DNA of 64,000 bases from Ancylobacter oerskovii (lineage in GTDB: Bacteria > Pseudomonadota > Alphaproteobacteria > Rhizobiales > Xanthobacteraceae), in assembly GCF_018390555.1 (NCBI RefSeq), contig NZ_JAHBGB010000019.1:248001-312000 (forward strand), written 5' to 3'. The position numbers were made by a program, and so were the translations under genes. The notes below the pieces were generated by a model. That model saw nothing but the letters and a program-made list of their open reading frames with translations, searched no databases and was not told the DNA's origin. Each line of letters starts with the position of its first letter. The first letter of the stretch is position 1. This document shows positions 1 to 8,338 of this stretch, piece after piece.

Positions 1-1
1 G

Positions 2-397
2 CAGACGCCGGGCATGTTCCGCCAGGCGGCGATCAACCATGCCCGTGTCGGCGCCCAGAAGATCTGGGCCGGCACCGTCACCATCCAGCCCGATGCCAAG
101 ACCGGCGTGCACCATCACGGCGAGCTGGAAAGCGTGATCTATGTGGTGCGTGGGCGTGCCCGCATGCGCTGGGGCGAGCGGCTGGAATATGTCGCCGAGG
201 CCGAGCCGGGCGACTTCATCTTCGTGCCGCCCTTCGTGCCGCACCAGGAGATCAACGCCGATCCGAACCAGCCGCTGGAATGCGTGCTGGTGCGTTCCGA
301 CAATGAGGCGGTGGTGGTGAACATCACCGATGTCGACCCGGTGGAGAAGCCGGAAGCGGTCTATTGGGTCGATCCGATCCACAAGGCGCCGGAGTGA
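2..397 (+). CDS. Cupin-domain protein, 5' end outside the window
   Basis: Only the 3' part is visible: the reading frame is open from base 2 and the Met at base 14 lies within sequence that looks like the usual start of the fold (TPGMFRQA), so the true start is probably upstream of the window. The beta-barrel carries the first cupin motif as HHHGELE and the second as the stretch from GDFIFVPP to the His of VPHQE, which would supply a typical His3-Glu metal site. Single-domain cupins of this kind are dioxygenases, isomerases or binding proteins, and the sequence does not say which. It converges on the methyltransferase at 489-1085. Confidence 0.7.
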   Translation, partial: QTPGMFRQAAINHARVGAQKIWAGTVTIQPDAKTGVHHHGELESVIYVVRGRARMRWGERLEYVAEAEPGDFIFVPPFVPHQEINADPNQPLECVLVRSDNEAVVVNITDVDPVEKPEAVYWVDPIHKAPE

Positions 398-488
398 GCG
401 CGGCGATCAACACCGATCGGCGGCACGCCTGCCGTCGCTGCGGCGCTGCCCCGCCGGCCGGTCGCCGGCGAGGCTTTTCCGCTCATGC

Positions 489-1085
489 TCAGATCATCTT
501 GGCGCGCGCCTTGGCGGGCAGCGCCTTCTTGGCCCGATTTTTCTGAATGATCATCTGGGGCCCCTTGTAGCGAACCCTGTACTCGCCCTTGTGCAGGGCG
601 AGGAAGGCATCGATGCCGTCATGCGGGCGTCGCTCGGGCGGAGCCGCCGTTCCCCAGTGATAATCGTCCCAGATCAAGACGCCGTTGGGCCCCAGCATCG
701 GCCAGGCCAGCAGGCTGGCGCCGAGCGTGTGGTCGCGGTTCTTGCCGCCGTCGAGATAGATCAGCTGGAATTTCCGTCGCTGTTCCTTCAGCCGGTCGAG
801 CGCCGTCACGCCGCTTCCCTTGATCTTCTCCACGCGGTCGCCGAACTCCGCGATGTTCTGATCGAACAGGCGTTCGTAGGGTCCCCAGAAGGTATCGATG
901 CAGGTGACTTTGGCGGAAGGAAAAAAGCGGGCGAAGAAAACCGCCGAGCTTCCCTCATACGATCCCAATTCCAGTACATTGATCGGCAGTTCAGCCCATC
1001 GTCCGAGAATTGGTGTCCAGATATCCACTCTCTTCGACGCGAAGTTACTCGTGAACTCTTTGCCGGCGAACCAATCTACCGTCAT
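489..1085 (-). CDS. Class I SAM-dependent methyltransferase
   Basis: A 198-residue protein with the Rossmann signature of small class I methyltransferases (Methyltransf_24 type). Motif I is VLELGSYEG at about residues 37-45, the acidic ribose-binding strand is VTCIDTF near 60-66, and later strands carry LIYLDGG and LIWDDYHW. The open frame continues upstream, but Met at 1085 is preferred because GGGGAG lies about 8 bases before it and the residues upstream look non-coding. The substrate cannot be read from sequence; relatives act on sugars and secondary metabolites. Its 5' end and leader are visibly richer in A and T than neighbouring genes, which may mark acquisition. It is not obviously tied to either neighbour. 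Confidence 0.75.
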   Translation of the reverse strand: MTVDWFAGKEFTSNFASKRVDIWTPILGRWAELPINVLELGSYEGSSAVFFARFFPSAKVTCIDTFWGPYERLFDQNIAEFGDRVEKIKGSGVTALDRLKEQRRKFQLIYLDGGKNRDHTLGASLLAWPMLGPNGVLIWDDYHWGTAAPPERRPHDGIDAFLALHKGEYRVRYKGPQMIIQKNRAKKALPAKARAKMI

Positions 1086-1329
1086 CTGTCGTCTCCCCGT
1101 TCGACGCGGTCGATATTGTTCGAAGGGAGCAAGATAGTTTATCGCGGACAGATTGAAAACTATGGATTCCCTTAGGGCGTGTGGCGCCGTGTGCTTGCGC
1201 CCGCCGATGGCATGTCGCGCGGCGGGGGGCGGATGACGCACGACCGGCCCGCCCATGCCGCAGGCTCCCGGCGCCCGCCAGGAGGCGCCCGGTCCGTGGC
1301 GCGGGCCTTGCCGGCCCGGGTGCCGCCTC

Positions 1330-2295
1330 CTACCGGTCGCCGCGAACGACCGGCGGGGTTCCATGGGTATGGAAGCTCTCGATGGTCTTGAGGCCCCAGG
1401 CCTGCCCCTTCTTCCGTTCGGTCTCGGTCCAGGTGACGGTCTGCCAGTCGGGATCGAGGATCAGGCGGGCGCCGGCATTGGCGACCTCCACCCGGTTGCC
1501 GGCCGGCTCGTAGACATAGAGGAAGAAGGTCTGCTGCACCGCGTGCTTGTGCGGCCCGGTCTCGATGAACACGCCGTTCTCGAGGAAGAAGTCGGCGGCC
1601 TCCAGCACATGCTCGCGCTGGTCGACCGCATAGGTGACGTGGTGAAACCGTCCCTCGCTGCCGGTGAAGTCGCGCGTATAGGCGATGTCGTAGCTCTTGT
1701 TGTTGATGGTGAACCAGCAGCCGGCTACCTCGCCGGAATCCAGCACGATCTGCTCGGTCACCCGGCTGCCGAGCGCCGCCGGCAGGAAGTCGCGGATCAC
1801 CCCGACATCGCGCGCGAGCAGGTTCAGGTGATCGATGCGCCGCACCGCGCATCCGCGGCCGTGATTGCGCTGCGCCTGGTTCTTCAGGGCCGGGCGCTCG
1901 TCCGGCGGCGGGGCATATTTGCGGGTATCGAAATAGATCTCGAACACATGCTTGTCGGGGTCGTGGAAGCGATAGGCGCGCCCGTGGCCGAGATCGCCGT
2001 CCACCCAGCCTATGCCGGCGCCGAGCTTCTCGATCGCCGCCACGCGGCGCAGCAGAGCCTGCTCGCTGGTCGCCCGGTAGGCGATATGGCCGACCCCGGT
2101 GCGGGAGGCGGCCGTAAGTTTCAGCGTGTGGAACTCATAGTCGTCCCAGGCCCGCAGATAGACGCTGTCGCCCTCGCGCCCGCTCTCGGTGAGGCCGAGG
2201 ATGTTGACGAAGAAGTCGAGGCTTTCGGCGGGCTTGTCGGTCAGGAGCTCGACATGCGCGAGATGGGCGATGTCGTGGATGGGTTCGGGCGTCAT
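1330..2295 (-). CDS. VOC-superfamily extradiol dioxygenase, type I, with unusual active site
   Basis: A 321-residue two-domain vicinal-oxygen-chelate protein of the catechol 2,3-dioxygenase type. The N-terminal domain (about 8-125) is degenerate; the C-terminal domain (about 152-285) holds the candidate Fe(II) ligands His156, His218 or His219 and Glu270, and His251 and Tyr260 match active-site His246 and Tyr255 of XylE by spacing. The position matching the XylE acid/base His199 (motif KAHD) is KSYD here, so Tyr202 replaces His. It is the last gene of the minus-strand liv-gal operon, 24 bases after livF. Known enzymes of the family insert both atoms of O2 next to vicinal hydroxyls. Given the galBCD neighbours, a gallate-like substrate is possible, but this is inference. 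Confidence 0.8.
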   Translation of the reverse strand: MTPEPIHDIAHLAHVELLTDKPAESLDFFVNILGLTESGREGDSVYLRAWDDYEFHTLKLTAASRTGVGHIAYRATSEQALLRRVAAIEKLGAGIGWVDGDLGHGRAYRFHDPDKHVFEIYFDTRKYAPPPDERPALKNQAQRNHGRGCAVRRIDHLNLLARDVGVIRDFLPAALGSRVTEQIVLDSGEVAGCWFTINNKSYDIAYTRDFTGSEGRFHHVTYAVDQREHVLEAADFFLENGVFIETGPHKHAVQQTFFLYVYEPAGNRVEVANAGARLILDPDWQTVTWTETERKKGQAWGLKTIESFHTHGTPPVVRGDR

Positions 2296-2319
2296 TTCCT
2301 GCCTGCTTTCTTTCCGTTC

Positions 2320-3081
2320 TCAGTGCGCCGCGCCTGGCGGCCGGGCGCTGCCGGCGCGCTCCGCCGCCGGCGCGGGGGAGCGTGCCACGCCGAGGAAGCC
2401 CTGCAGCGTCGCGGCGTCGTCGCGCAGGGCCGCGCTGGTCGCTTGGTGCACGATGCGGCCGCGTTCCAGTATCATGGCGTCGTCGGTGATCTTGAGGATC
2501 TTGTGGGCGTGCTGCTCGACGATGATGGCGGCGAGGCCCTCGGCGCGGAAGATGTCGCGCAACGCCTTCAGAAGCTCCTCGACGATGATGGGGGCGAGGC
2601 CTTCGGTCGGCTCGTCGAGCAGCAGCAGCTTCGGGTTGAGCACCAGGGCGCGGCCGATGGCAAGCATCTGCTGCTCGCCGCCGGAGAGCTGGTCGCCCAT
2701 ATTGGCCCGCCGCTCGCCGAGCCGCGGGAACATGCCGAACACCCGTTCGGGCGTCCATGGGCCGGGACGCGCGACGGCGGTGAGGTTCTCCATCACGGTG
2801 AGCGAACGGAAGATGTTGCGCTCCTGCGGCACCCAGCCGATGCCGGCGCGCGCCCGCCTCTCCGGCGCGAAGGCGGTGACGTCGGCGTCGCCCAGCCGGA
2901 TGGCGCCGGCCGTGCGGCGCGTCACCCCGATGAGGCTGTTGAGGAGCGTCGTCTTGCCCACGCCGTTGCGCCCGAGCAGGGCGAGGCTGCGCCCCTCGCC
3001 GAGGCGGAAGCCGATATCGTGCAGCACCGCGGCCTGGCCGTAGCCGGCGAACAGTCCTTCGACGGTCAACAGGTCACGCAT
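2320..3081 (-). CDS. livF: Branched-chain-type ABC transporter ATPase LivF
   Basis: A 253-residue cytoplasmic ATPase of the LivF class. Walker A is GRNGVGKTT, the signature is LSGGEQQMLAIGRAL and Walker B is LLLLDEPTEGLAP, whose TEGLAP tail is typical of LivF. It overlaps the end of livG by 8 bases, as expected for translational coupling. With LivG, LivH, LivM and a LivK-like binding protein it forms a hydrophobic amino-acid-type importer. Members of this family in alphaproteobacteria often carry aromatic acids, and the co-transcribed gallate-route enzymes suggest that here. The last 25 or so residues are Ala/Pro-rich and probably disordered. Confidence 0.92.
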   Translation of the reverse strand: MRDLLTVEGLFAGYGQAAVLHDIGFRLGEGRSLALLGRNGVGKTTLLNSLIGVTRRTAGAIRLGDADVTAFAPERRARAGIGWVPQERNIFRSLTVMENLTAVARPGPWTPERVFGMFPRLGERRANMGDQLSGGEQQMLAIGRALVLNPKLLLLDEPTEGLAPIIVEELLKALRDIFRAEGLAAIIVEQHAHKILKITDDAMILERGRIVHQATSAALRDDAATLQGFLGVARSPAPAAERAGSARPPGAAH

Positions 3082-3832
3082 CGCCGCTCTCTCCGCCCAG
3101 ATAGGCCGCCCGCACCGTCGGATCGGCGGCGATGGCGGCGGGCTCGCCTTCGGCGATCACCGTGCCGTTCACCAGCACGGTGATGCGGGTGGCGAAGCGG
3201 AAGACCAGATCCATGTCGTGCTCGATCAGCAGCACGCTGACCTCCGCCGGCAGCTCGGACACGATGTTGAGCAGGTCCTGCCGCTCGGCTTCCGGCACGC
3301 CGGCGGCGGGCTCGTCGAGCAGCAGCACCTTGGGACGGGCGGCGAAGGCGGCGGCGATCTCCAATTGGCGCTGCTTGCCGTAGGACAGCGTGGCGATCGT
3401 TTCCCCGATCACGTCGTCGAGCCGGAAGCGCTCGGCGATCGCCGCCGCCTCCCGCACCAGATCCGCGCGCGCGTCGAGCCGGCTCCACAGGTGCAGCCCG
3501 CGTCCCTCGCGCTCGCCGAGCACGAGCAGCAGCATCTCCAGCGGCGTCATGGTGCGGAAAAGCTGGTTGATCTGGAAGGTGCGGCTCATGCCGAGCCTTA
3601 CCCTCGCTTCCGGCCGGCTATGGGTGACGTCCCGCCCTTCGAGACGGATCGCGCCCCCGGAAGGCTTCAGCACGCCGGTCAACTGGTTGACGAAGGTGGT
3701 CTTGCCGGCGCCGTTCGGGCCGATCAGCGCGTGGCGCGCCCCGCGCTCCAGCGTAAAGGAGACGCTGTTGGTGGCGAGAAGGCCGCCGAAGCGCTTGACG
3801 AGGTCGAGGGTCTCGAGAACCGGGGCGCTCAT
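3074..3832 (-). CDS. livG: Branched-chain-type ABC transporter ATPase LivG
   Basis: A 252-residue ATPase of the LivG class. Walker A is GPNGAGKTTF, the signature region is the family variant LSYGKQRQLEIAAAF and Walker B is VLLLDEPAAGVPE, where AAG after the DEP is typical of LivG. Its start codon overlaps the livM stop by 4 bases and its end overlaps livF. It should dimerise with LivF on the cytoplasmic face of the LivHM permease and power uptake of the operon's substrate, probably an aromatic or other carboxylate rather than leucine, judging from the catabolic genes in the same operon. Confidence 0.92.
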   Translation of the reverse strand: MSAPVLETLDLVKRFGGLLATNSVSFTLERGARHALIGPNGAGKTTFVNQLTGVLKPSGGAIRLEGRDVTHSRPEARVRLGMSRTFQINQLFRTMTPLEMLLLVLGEREGRGLHLWSRLDARADLVREAAAIAERFRLDDVIGETIATLSYGKQRQLEIAAAFAARPKVLLLDEPAAGVPEAERQDLLNIVSELPAEVSVLLIEHDMDLVFRFATRITVLVNGTVIAEGEPAAIAADPTVRAAYLGGESGDA

Positions 3833-4929
3833 GGGCGGCGGCCTCCGAACAGGCCGGCAATCTTCAGGCCGGCAATCTTGCGGCGCAGCGCCGCGCCGGC
3901 CTTGTGTACCGCCTCGCGGCCGCCGGAGACGAAGACCACCAGCAGCAGCCCGACCCAGAACTGCCAGTATTGCGGCGTGGCGGCGGCGACGGCGTCCTGG
4001 AACAGCTCGAACAGCACCGCGCCGATCAGCCCGCCATAGAGCCAGCCGGTGCCGCCGATGATCAGCACCAGCATCAGGTCGGCCGAGCGGTGGAACTCCA
4101 GCACGTCGAGCGAGACGAACTGGGTGGTCTGGGCGAGCAGCGCCCCGGCGGCGCCGGCATAGGCGGCGGCGAGCGTGTAGACGACGACAAGCCGGCCATT
4201 GACCCCGACCCCCGAGGCGGAGGCGCGCAGCCGGTTGTCGCGTATGGCGCGCAGCGACAGGCCGAAGGGCGAGCCCATCATCCGCCGGGCCGCCAGGAAC
4301 AACAGGAACAGCACGGCGAGCGAATAGAGATAGGCGGTGCGTCCCTTGAGGTCGAAATCGAACAGGCCGAGCACCGGATCCATGGCGATGCCCTGCAGCC
4401 CGTCGGCGCCGCCGGTGAGCGAGCGCCAGCTATTGGCCGCCTCGAACACCAGCAGCGCCACCCCGAGCGTCACCATCAGCCGGGTGAGATCGGTGCCGCG
4501 CAGCACCAGGAAGCTGGAAAGAAAGCCCAACGCCGACGCCGTGAGCATCGCCACCAGCAGGCCGGCCAGCGGGTCGGCGTTCACGTTCAGCGCGAACAGG
4601 CCGGCGGCATAGGCGCCGACGCCGAGAAAGGCGGCATGGCCGAGGGAGACGATGCCGGCATAGCCGAGGATGAGGTCGAGCGACAGCGCGAACAGCGCGA
4701 GGATCGCGATCTCGTTCATCAGCAGCATGGAGCGCGGCAGCACCAGCGGCGCGACGAGCGCGACGGTCCAGAACAGGAATTCGGCGGGCTTCCAGCGCCG
4801 TGCGCGCCGTACCGCCTGCTCGGCCGGCGCGACATCCCGGGCAAGCGGTGCCGGCGGGGGCGCGGCGGGCACGATCTCGGGCGGCAGGGGGGAGGCGGGC
4901 AGGGGAGCGGAGGGAGTGCCGGCCGTCAT
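3829..4929 (-). CDS. livM: Branched-chain-type ABC transporter permease LivM
   Basis: A 366-residue inner-membrane permease with about ten hydrophobic segments and the LivM hallmark LILGYAGIVSLGHAAFLGVGAY. The open frame runs far upstream, but the ATG at 4929 overlaps the livH stop as ATGA and begins the recognisable protein. The first 50 residues form an Ala/Pro-rich cytoplasmic tail before the first membrane segment, longer than in textbook LivM. The C-terminus carries a basic stretch (RRKIAGLK). It pairs with LivH to form the translocation channel. Confidence 0.92.
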   Translation of the reverse strand: MTAGTPSAPLPASPLPPEIVPAAPPPAPLARDVAPAEQAVRRARRWKPAEFLFWTVALVAPLVLPRSMLLMNEIAILALFALSLDLILGYAGIVSLGHAAFLGVGAYAAGLFALNVNADPLAGLLVAMLTASALGFLSSFLVLRGTDLTRLMVTLGVALLVFEAANSWRSLTGGADGLQGIAMDPVLGLFDFDLKGRTAYLYSLAVLFLLFLAARRMMGSPFGLSLRAIRDNRLRASASGVGVNGRLVVVYTLAAAYAGAAGALLAQTTQFVSLDVLEFHRSADLMLVLIIGGTGWLYGGLIGAVLFELFQDAVAAATPQYWQFWVGLLLVVFVSGGREAVHKAGAALRRKIAGLKIAGLFGGRRP

Positions 4930-5780
4930 CGCGCCACCGCGAACAGGCCCTGCGGGCGAAACAGCAGCACCACGATCATCAGGGCGTAGATGAGGAAGGC
5001 GCCGGCTTCGGGGACGTAATATTTTCCGGCGACGTCGACGATGCCGATGAGCAGGGCCGCGATGAAGGGGCCGATGAGCCCGGCGCGGCCGCCGACGGTC
5101 ACCACGATGAGGAAGTAGATCATGAATTTCAGCGGAAAGGTGGGATCGAGCCCGAGCATCTCGGCGCCGAGCGCGCCGCCGAGGCCGGCCAGCCCGGAAC
5201 CGACGGCGAAGGTGAGGGTGAACAGCAGGCCGACCTCGATGCCGAGGCCGCGGGCGACGCGCTGGTCGTCCACCGCCGCGCGCAGCTGGCTGCCGAAGCG
5301 GGTGCGCGCCAGCACGAACTGCAGCAGCACCGCGACGACGATGCAGACGCCGATGACGAAGCTGCGGTAGCGGCCGATGCCGGTGCCGGCGATGTCGAAG
5401 CGGCCCTGCAGCCAGGACGGCACATGCACCAGCTGCTGCTGCGAGCCCATGAAGTAGTCGACCGCCGCCACCGACATGAACACCAGCCCGATGGAGAACA
5501 GCACCTGGTCGAGATGCGACTTGTCGTAGAGCGGCCGGTAGAGCGTGCGCTCCAGCACGGCGCCGATCAGCGCCGGCATCAGGAAGGCGACCGGCAGCGT
5601 CGCCAGGAAGCCCATGCCGTAGCGCTGCATCAGCACCACGGTGACGTATCCTCCCGCCATGGCGAAGGACCCGTGAGCGAGGTTCACGAAGTTCATCAGG
5701 CCCAGCGTGACGGCGAGGCCGGACGCCAGGATGAAGAGCAGCATCCCGTAGGCCACGCCGTCGAAGAGGATGGTCAGCAT
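4926..5780 (-). CDS. livH: Branched-chain-type ABC transporter permease LivH
   Basis: A 284-residue inner-membrane permease beginning LTILFDGVAYGMLLFILASGLAV, the usual LivH N-terminus, followed by the family motif GLMNFVNLAHGSFAMAGGYV. Eight or so hydrophobic segments cover the length, as expected. It starts 5 bases downstream of galC and overlaps livM by 4 bases. This places the permease genes directly behind the catabolic enzymes, so transport and degradation are likely expressed from a single message. Confidence 0.92.
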   Translation of the reverse strand: MLTILFDGVAYGMLLFILASGLAVTLGLMNFVNLAHGSFAMAGGYVTVVLMQRYGMGFLATLPVAFLMPALIGAVLERTLYRPLYDKSHLDQVLFSIGLVFMSVAAVDYFMGSQQQLVHVPSWLQGRFDIAGTGIGRYRSFVIGVCIVVAVLLQFVLARTRFGSQLRAAVDDQRVARGLGIEVGLLFTLTFAVGSGLAGLGGALGAEMLGLDPTFPLKFMIYFLIVVTVGGRAGLIGPFIAALLIGIVDVAGKYYVPEAGAFLIYALMIVVLLFRPQGLFAVAR

Positions 5781-5785
5781 CGCGC

Positions 5786-6475
5786 TCAGCCTTCCGGGTC
5801 GTCGATATAGACGAGGCCGGCCTTGGCGAGCGGCTCGCGCATCGCATACATGTCGAGGCCGAGCACGCCGGAGGCGAGGCGCCGGCGCTTCTCCTCCTCA
5901 TTGGCCTCGCGCTGGCGGGCGGCGGCGGCCACCGCCGCGGCTTCGAGGCGCGGTACCACCACGACGCCGTCATCGTCGGCCACCACCACGTCGCCGGGAT
6001 TGACCAGCACGCCGCCGCACACCACCGGCACGTTGACGCTGCCGGGCGTCGCCTTCACCGTGCCCTTGGCGGAGATCGCCTTGGCCCAGACGGGGAAGCC
6101 CATCTCCTTCAGCACCTTGACGTCGCGCACCCCGGCATCGGTGACGAGGCCGATGCCGCCGCGCGCCTTCAGCGAGGTGGCGAGCAGGTCGCCGAACATG
6201 CCGTCGGTATTGTCGGCGGTGCAGCCGACCACCACGATGTCGCCCGGCTTCACCTGCTCGATGGCGACATGCAGCATCCAGTTGTCGCCGGGCTGGGCGA
6301 GCACCGTCACCGCCGTGCCGGCGATCTGCGCACCGGGATAGATCGGCCGCATATAGGGCTTCATCAGCCCGAGCCGGCCGAACGCCTCATGGGTGGTGGA
6401 GACGCCGAGCTCGCCGAGGGTGGCGATGTCGGCGGCGTCGGCCCGCTTGCTGGTACGAATGACGACGGGCTTCAT
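5786..6475 (-). CDS. galC: 4-carboxy-4-hydroxy-2-oxoadipate aldolase / oxaloacetate decarboxylase (RraA fold)
   Basis: A 229-residue RraA-fold class II pyruvate aldolase. Family residues visible are [12 protein letters not shown], the loop GDLLA before LVTDAGVRD (the Arg-Asp pair that binds substrate carboxylate and Mg2+), and the tail DDDGVVVVP. The upstream extension of the frame is shadow; ATG at 6475 overlaps the preceding gene by 4 bases. In gallate and protocatechuate 4,5-cleavage pathways the family (GalC, LigK, ProA) splits 4-carboxy-4-hydroxy-2-oxoadipate into pyruvate and oxaloacetate. The flanking GalB- and GalD-like genes make this assignment much stronger than the RraA fold alone. 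Confidence 0.83.
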   Translation of the reverse strand: MKPVVIRTSKRADAADIATLGELGVSTTHEAFGRLGLMKPYMRPIYPGAQIAGTAVTVLAQPGDNWMLHVAIEQVKPGDIVVVGCTADNTDGMFGDLLATSLKARGGIGLVTDAGVRDVKVLKEMGFPVWAKAISAKGTVKATPGSVNVPVVCGGVLVNPGDVVVADDDGVVVVPRLEAAAVAAAARQREANEEEKRRRLASGVLGLDMYAMREPLAKAGLVYIDDPEG

Positions 6476-7197
6476 GCCAGGATCTCCACGGCTTCGGGGA
6501 ACAGTCGCTGATAGGCCTCGCCATAGGTCATGGAGCGGCCGGAATTGCGCCCGCCCTGCATGCCGCGATTGAGCGCGACGCGGGTGTAGTATTCCCAGAG
6601 GTGCTGCTGGGCGGCGAGCACCTCGAAGGCGCGGCGCTTCACCTCCCACACCTCGTCGATGTTGAGGATCAGCGTCGGCTTGTAATTGCACTGCTCCGGC
6701 TGGTGCGGCTCGAACAGGAACACCGGCGGCGCCGAATAGGGGCGGTTCGGATCCGGCTTGTGGCCGGCGGCCTGGGCGATGATGCGCGCCTCCTGGGCGA
6801 AGCGGGTCGCCTCGGGATGATCGACGTTGTAGGGGTCCTGCAGCGAATGGGTGAGCACGAAGCTCGGGTTCAGGTCGTGGAAGATGTCGACGGCGCGGTC
6901 GAGCATCGCCTCGGTGGTGCGCAGCGGGTAGTCGCCGGCATCCATGAACTCGATCTCGGCGCCGAGGATGGCGGCGGCGCGCTCGGCCTCGTCGCGGCGC
7001 TGCGCCTTGACGTCCTCCATCTTCACCCCGGCCTTCTTCCAGGCGAACTGGCTCTCGCCGCGTTCGCCATAGGAGAGGCACAGGATCTTCACCCGGTAGC
7101 CGCGCTTGACGTGCAGCGCGACCGCGCCGCCCGTCCGCCACACGAAGTCGCCGGGATGCGCGGTGACGACCAGACCTGTCTTCTGCAGGCTCGACAT
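6472..7197 (-). CDS. galB: PIG-L family hydrolase, probable 4-oxalomesaconate hydratase
   Basis: A 241-residue member of the PIG-L/LmbE family. The zinc-binding motif AHPGD lies near residues 11-15 and the second site is in [14 protein letters not shown]. Most PIG-L proteins are N-deacetylases, but GalB of Pseudomonas putida is a PIG-L-fold hydratase that converts 4-oxalomesaconate to 4-carboxy-4-hydroxy-2-oxoadipate. Its placement between the aldolase (overlap of 4 bases) and the GalD-like tautomerase supports the GalB role. Met at 7197 (MSSLQKTG) is the chosen start. A deacetylase acting on another substrate remains possible. Confidence 0.78.
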   Translation of the reverse strand: MSSLQKTGLVVTAHPGDFVWRTGGAVALHVKRGYRVKILCLSYGERGESQFAWKKAGVKMEDVKAQRRDEAERAAAILGAEIEFMDAGDYPLRTTEAMLDRAVDIFHDLNPSFVLTHSLQDPYNVDHPEATRFAQEARIIAQAAGHKPDPNRPYSAPPVFLFEPHQPEQCNYKPTLILNIDEVWEVKRRAFEVLAAQQHLWEYYTRVALNRGMQGGRNSGRSMTYGEAYQRLFPEAVEILA

Positions 7198-7222
7198 GCG
7201 AACTGGATCCTCTCGGTTTTGA

Positions 7223-8335
7223 TCATTCGGCGGCACGGAGCGCCCCGGCCGGTGCCGAGGCGGCGCGCGCCGGTACATAGGCGTAGCCGTCCATCAGGAG
7301 GCGAGCGGTGCGCAGCAGGCCGCCGCGCTCGATCACCGGGCGATCCGGCGTGCCGCCGACCGTCAGGTGCACGGTGAACTCGCCGGTGGGATGCTCCACC
7401 GACACCGATTTCTCGCGCCCCGGCGGCAGCCGGGCCACCGAGGCCGCCGGCGAGCCGGGCAGGGCGGCGGCGGTGGCGACGGTGAGCGCCGCGAACACGC
7501 CGATCGAGGCGTGGCATTCGTGCGGGATGAAGCTGCGCGTCGCGATGGCGCCGCCGGCCTGTGGCGCCGCCACCAGCGTGATCTTCGGCACCACCTTGCC
7601 GGCGACGTCGCCGAGATGCATCAGCGGCCCGGCGGCGAGGCGGATGCGCTCGATGCGCGCCTTCAGCTCGGTGTCCTTGTCGAGCGCCTCGCGGCTTTCA
7701 TAGCCGGTGCGCCCGACATCGGCGGCGCGCAGCACGATCACCGGCATGCCGTTGTCGATCAGCGTCACCTCGACGCCGTCGACCACGTCCACGGCGTTGC
7801 CGGTCGGCAGCAGGGCGCCGCAGACCGAGCCCTCGGTGTCCCGGAAGCCAATATTGATCGGCGCCGACGTGCCGGGCACGCCGTCGATCCGGGCCTCGCC
7901 CTCGCTGCGCGCCTCGCCGCCCTCGATCTCGATCCGCAGGTCGGCGATGGTGCCGGTGTTGAGCGTGCGCACGCGCACCGTCGTCACCGGCTCCTCGGTC
8001 CTCACCAGCCCGCGGGCGATGGCGAAGGGACCGACGCCGGCGAGGATGTTGCCGCAATTGGGCGTGGTGTCGACGCTCGCCGTCTCGACGCCTACCTGCG
8101 CGAACAGGAAGTCGACGTCGCAGGCGGGATCGGCGGAGGGCGAGACGATCGCCACCTTGCTGGTGAGGGGGTGTGCCCCGCCCAGCCCGTCGATCTGGCG
8201 CTTGTCCGGCGATCCCATCACTGCGAGCAGCAGGGCGTCGCGGGCCGGGCGCTCCTGCGGCAGCTCGCTCGCCAGGAAATAGGCCCCCTTGGACGTGCCG
8301 CCCCTGACGAGCATGCACCTGACCCGCTGTTGCAT
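7223..8335 (-). CDS. galD: 4-oxalomesaconate tautomerase (PrpF family)
   Basis: A 370-residue PrpF/DAP-epimerase-fold isomerase. It begins with the family signature CMLVRGGTSKGAYF and has the second-half motif NCGNILAGVGPFA. GalD of Pseudomonas putida isomerises the keto and enol forms of 4-oxalomesaconate after gallate ring cleavage. PrpF proteins also act on aconitate isomers, but the neighbours galB and galC favour GalD. It lies 25 bases upstream of galB and 3 bases downstream of a Bug-type binding protein in the same operon. Confidence 0.83.
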   Translation of the reverse strand: MQQRVRCMLVRGGTSKGAYFLASELPQERPARDALLLAVMGSPDKRQIDGLGGAHPLTSKVAIVSPSADPACDVDFLFAQVGVETASVDTTPNCGNILAGVGPFAIARGLVRTEEPVTTVRVRTLNTGTIADLRIEIEGGEARSEGEARIDGVPGTSAPINIGFRDTEGSVCGALLPTGNAVDVVDGVEVTLIDNGMPVIVLRAADVGRTGYESREALDKDTELKARIERIRLAAGPLMHLGDVAGKVVPKITLVAAPQAGGAIATRSFIPHECHASIGVFAALTVATAAALPGSPAASVARLPPGREKSVSVEHPTGEFTVHLTVGGTPDRPVIERGGLLRTARLLMDGYAYVPARAASAPAGALRAAE

Positions 8336-8338
8336 CGC

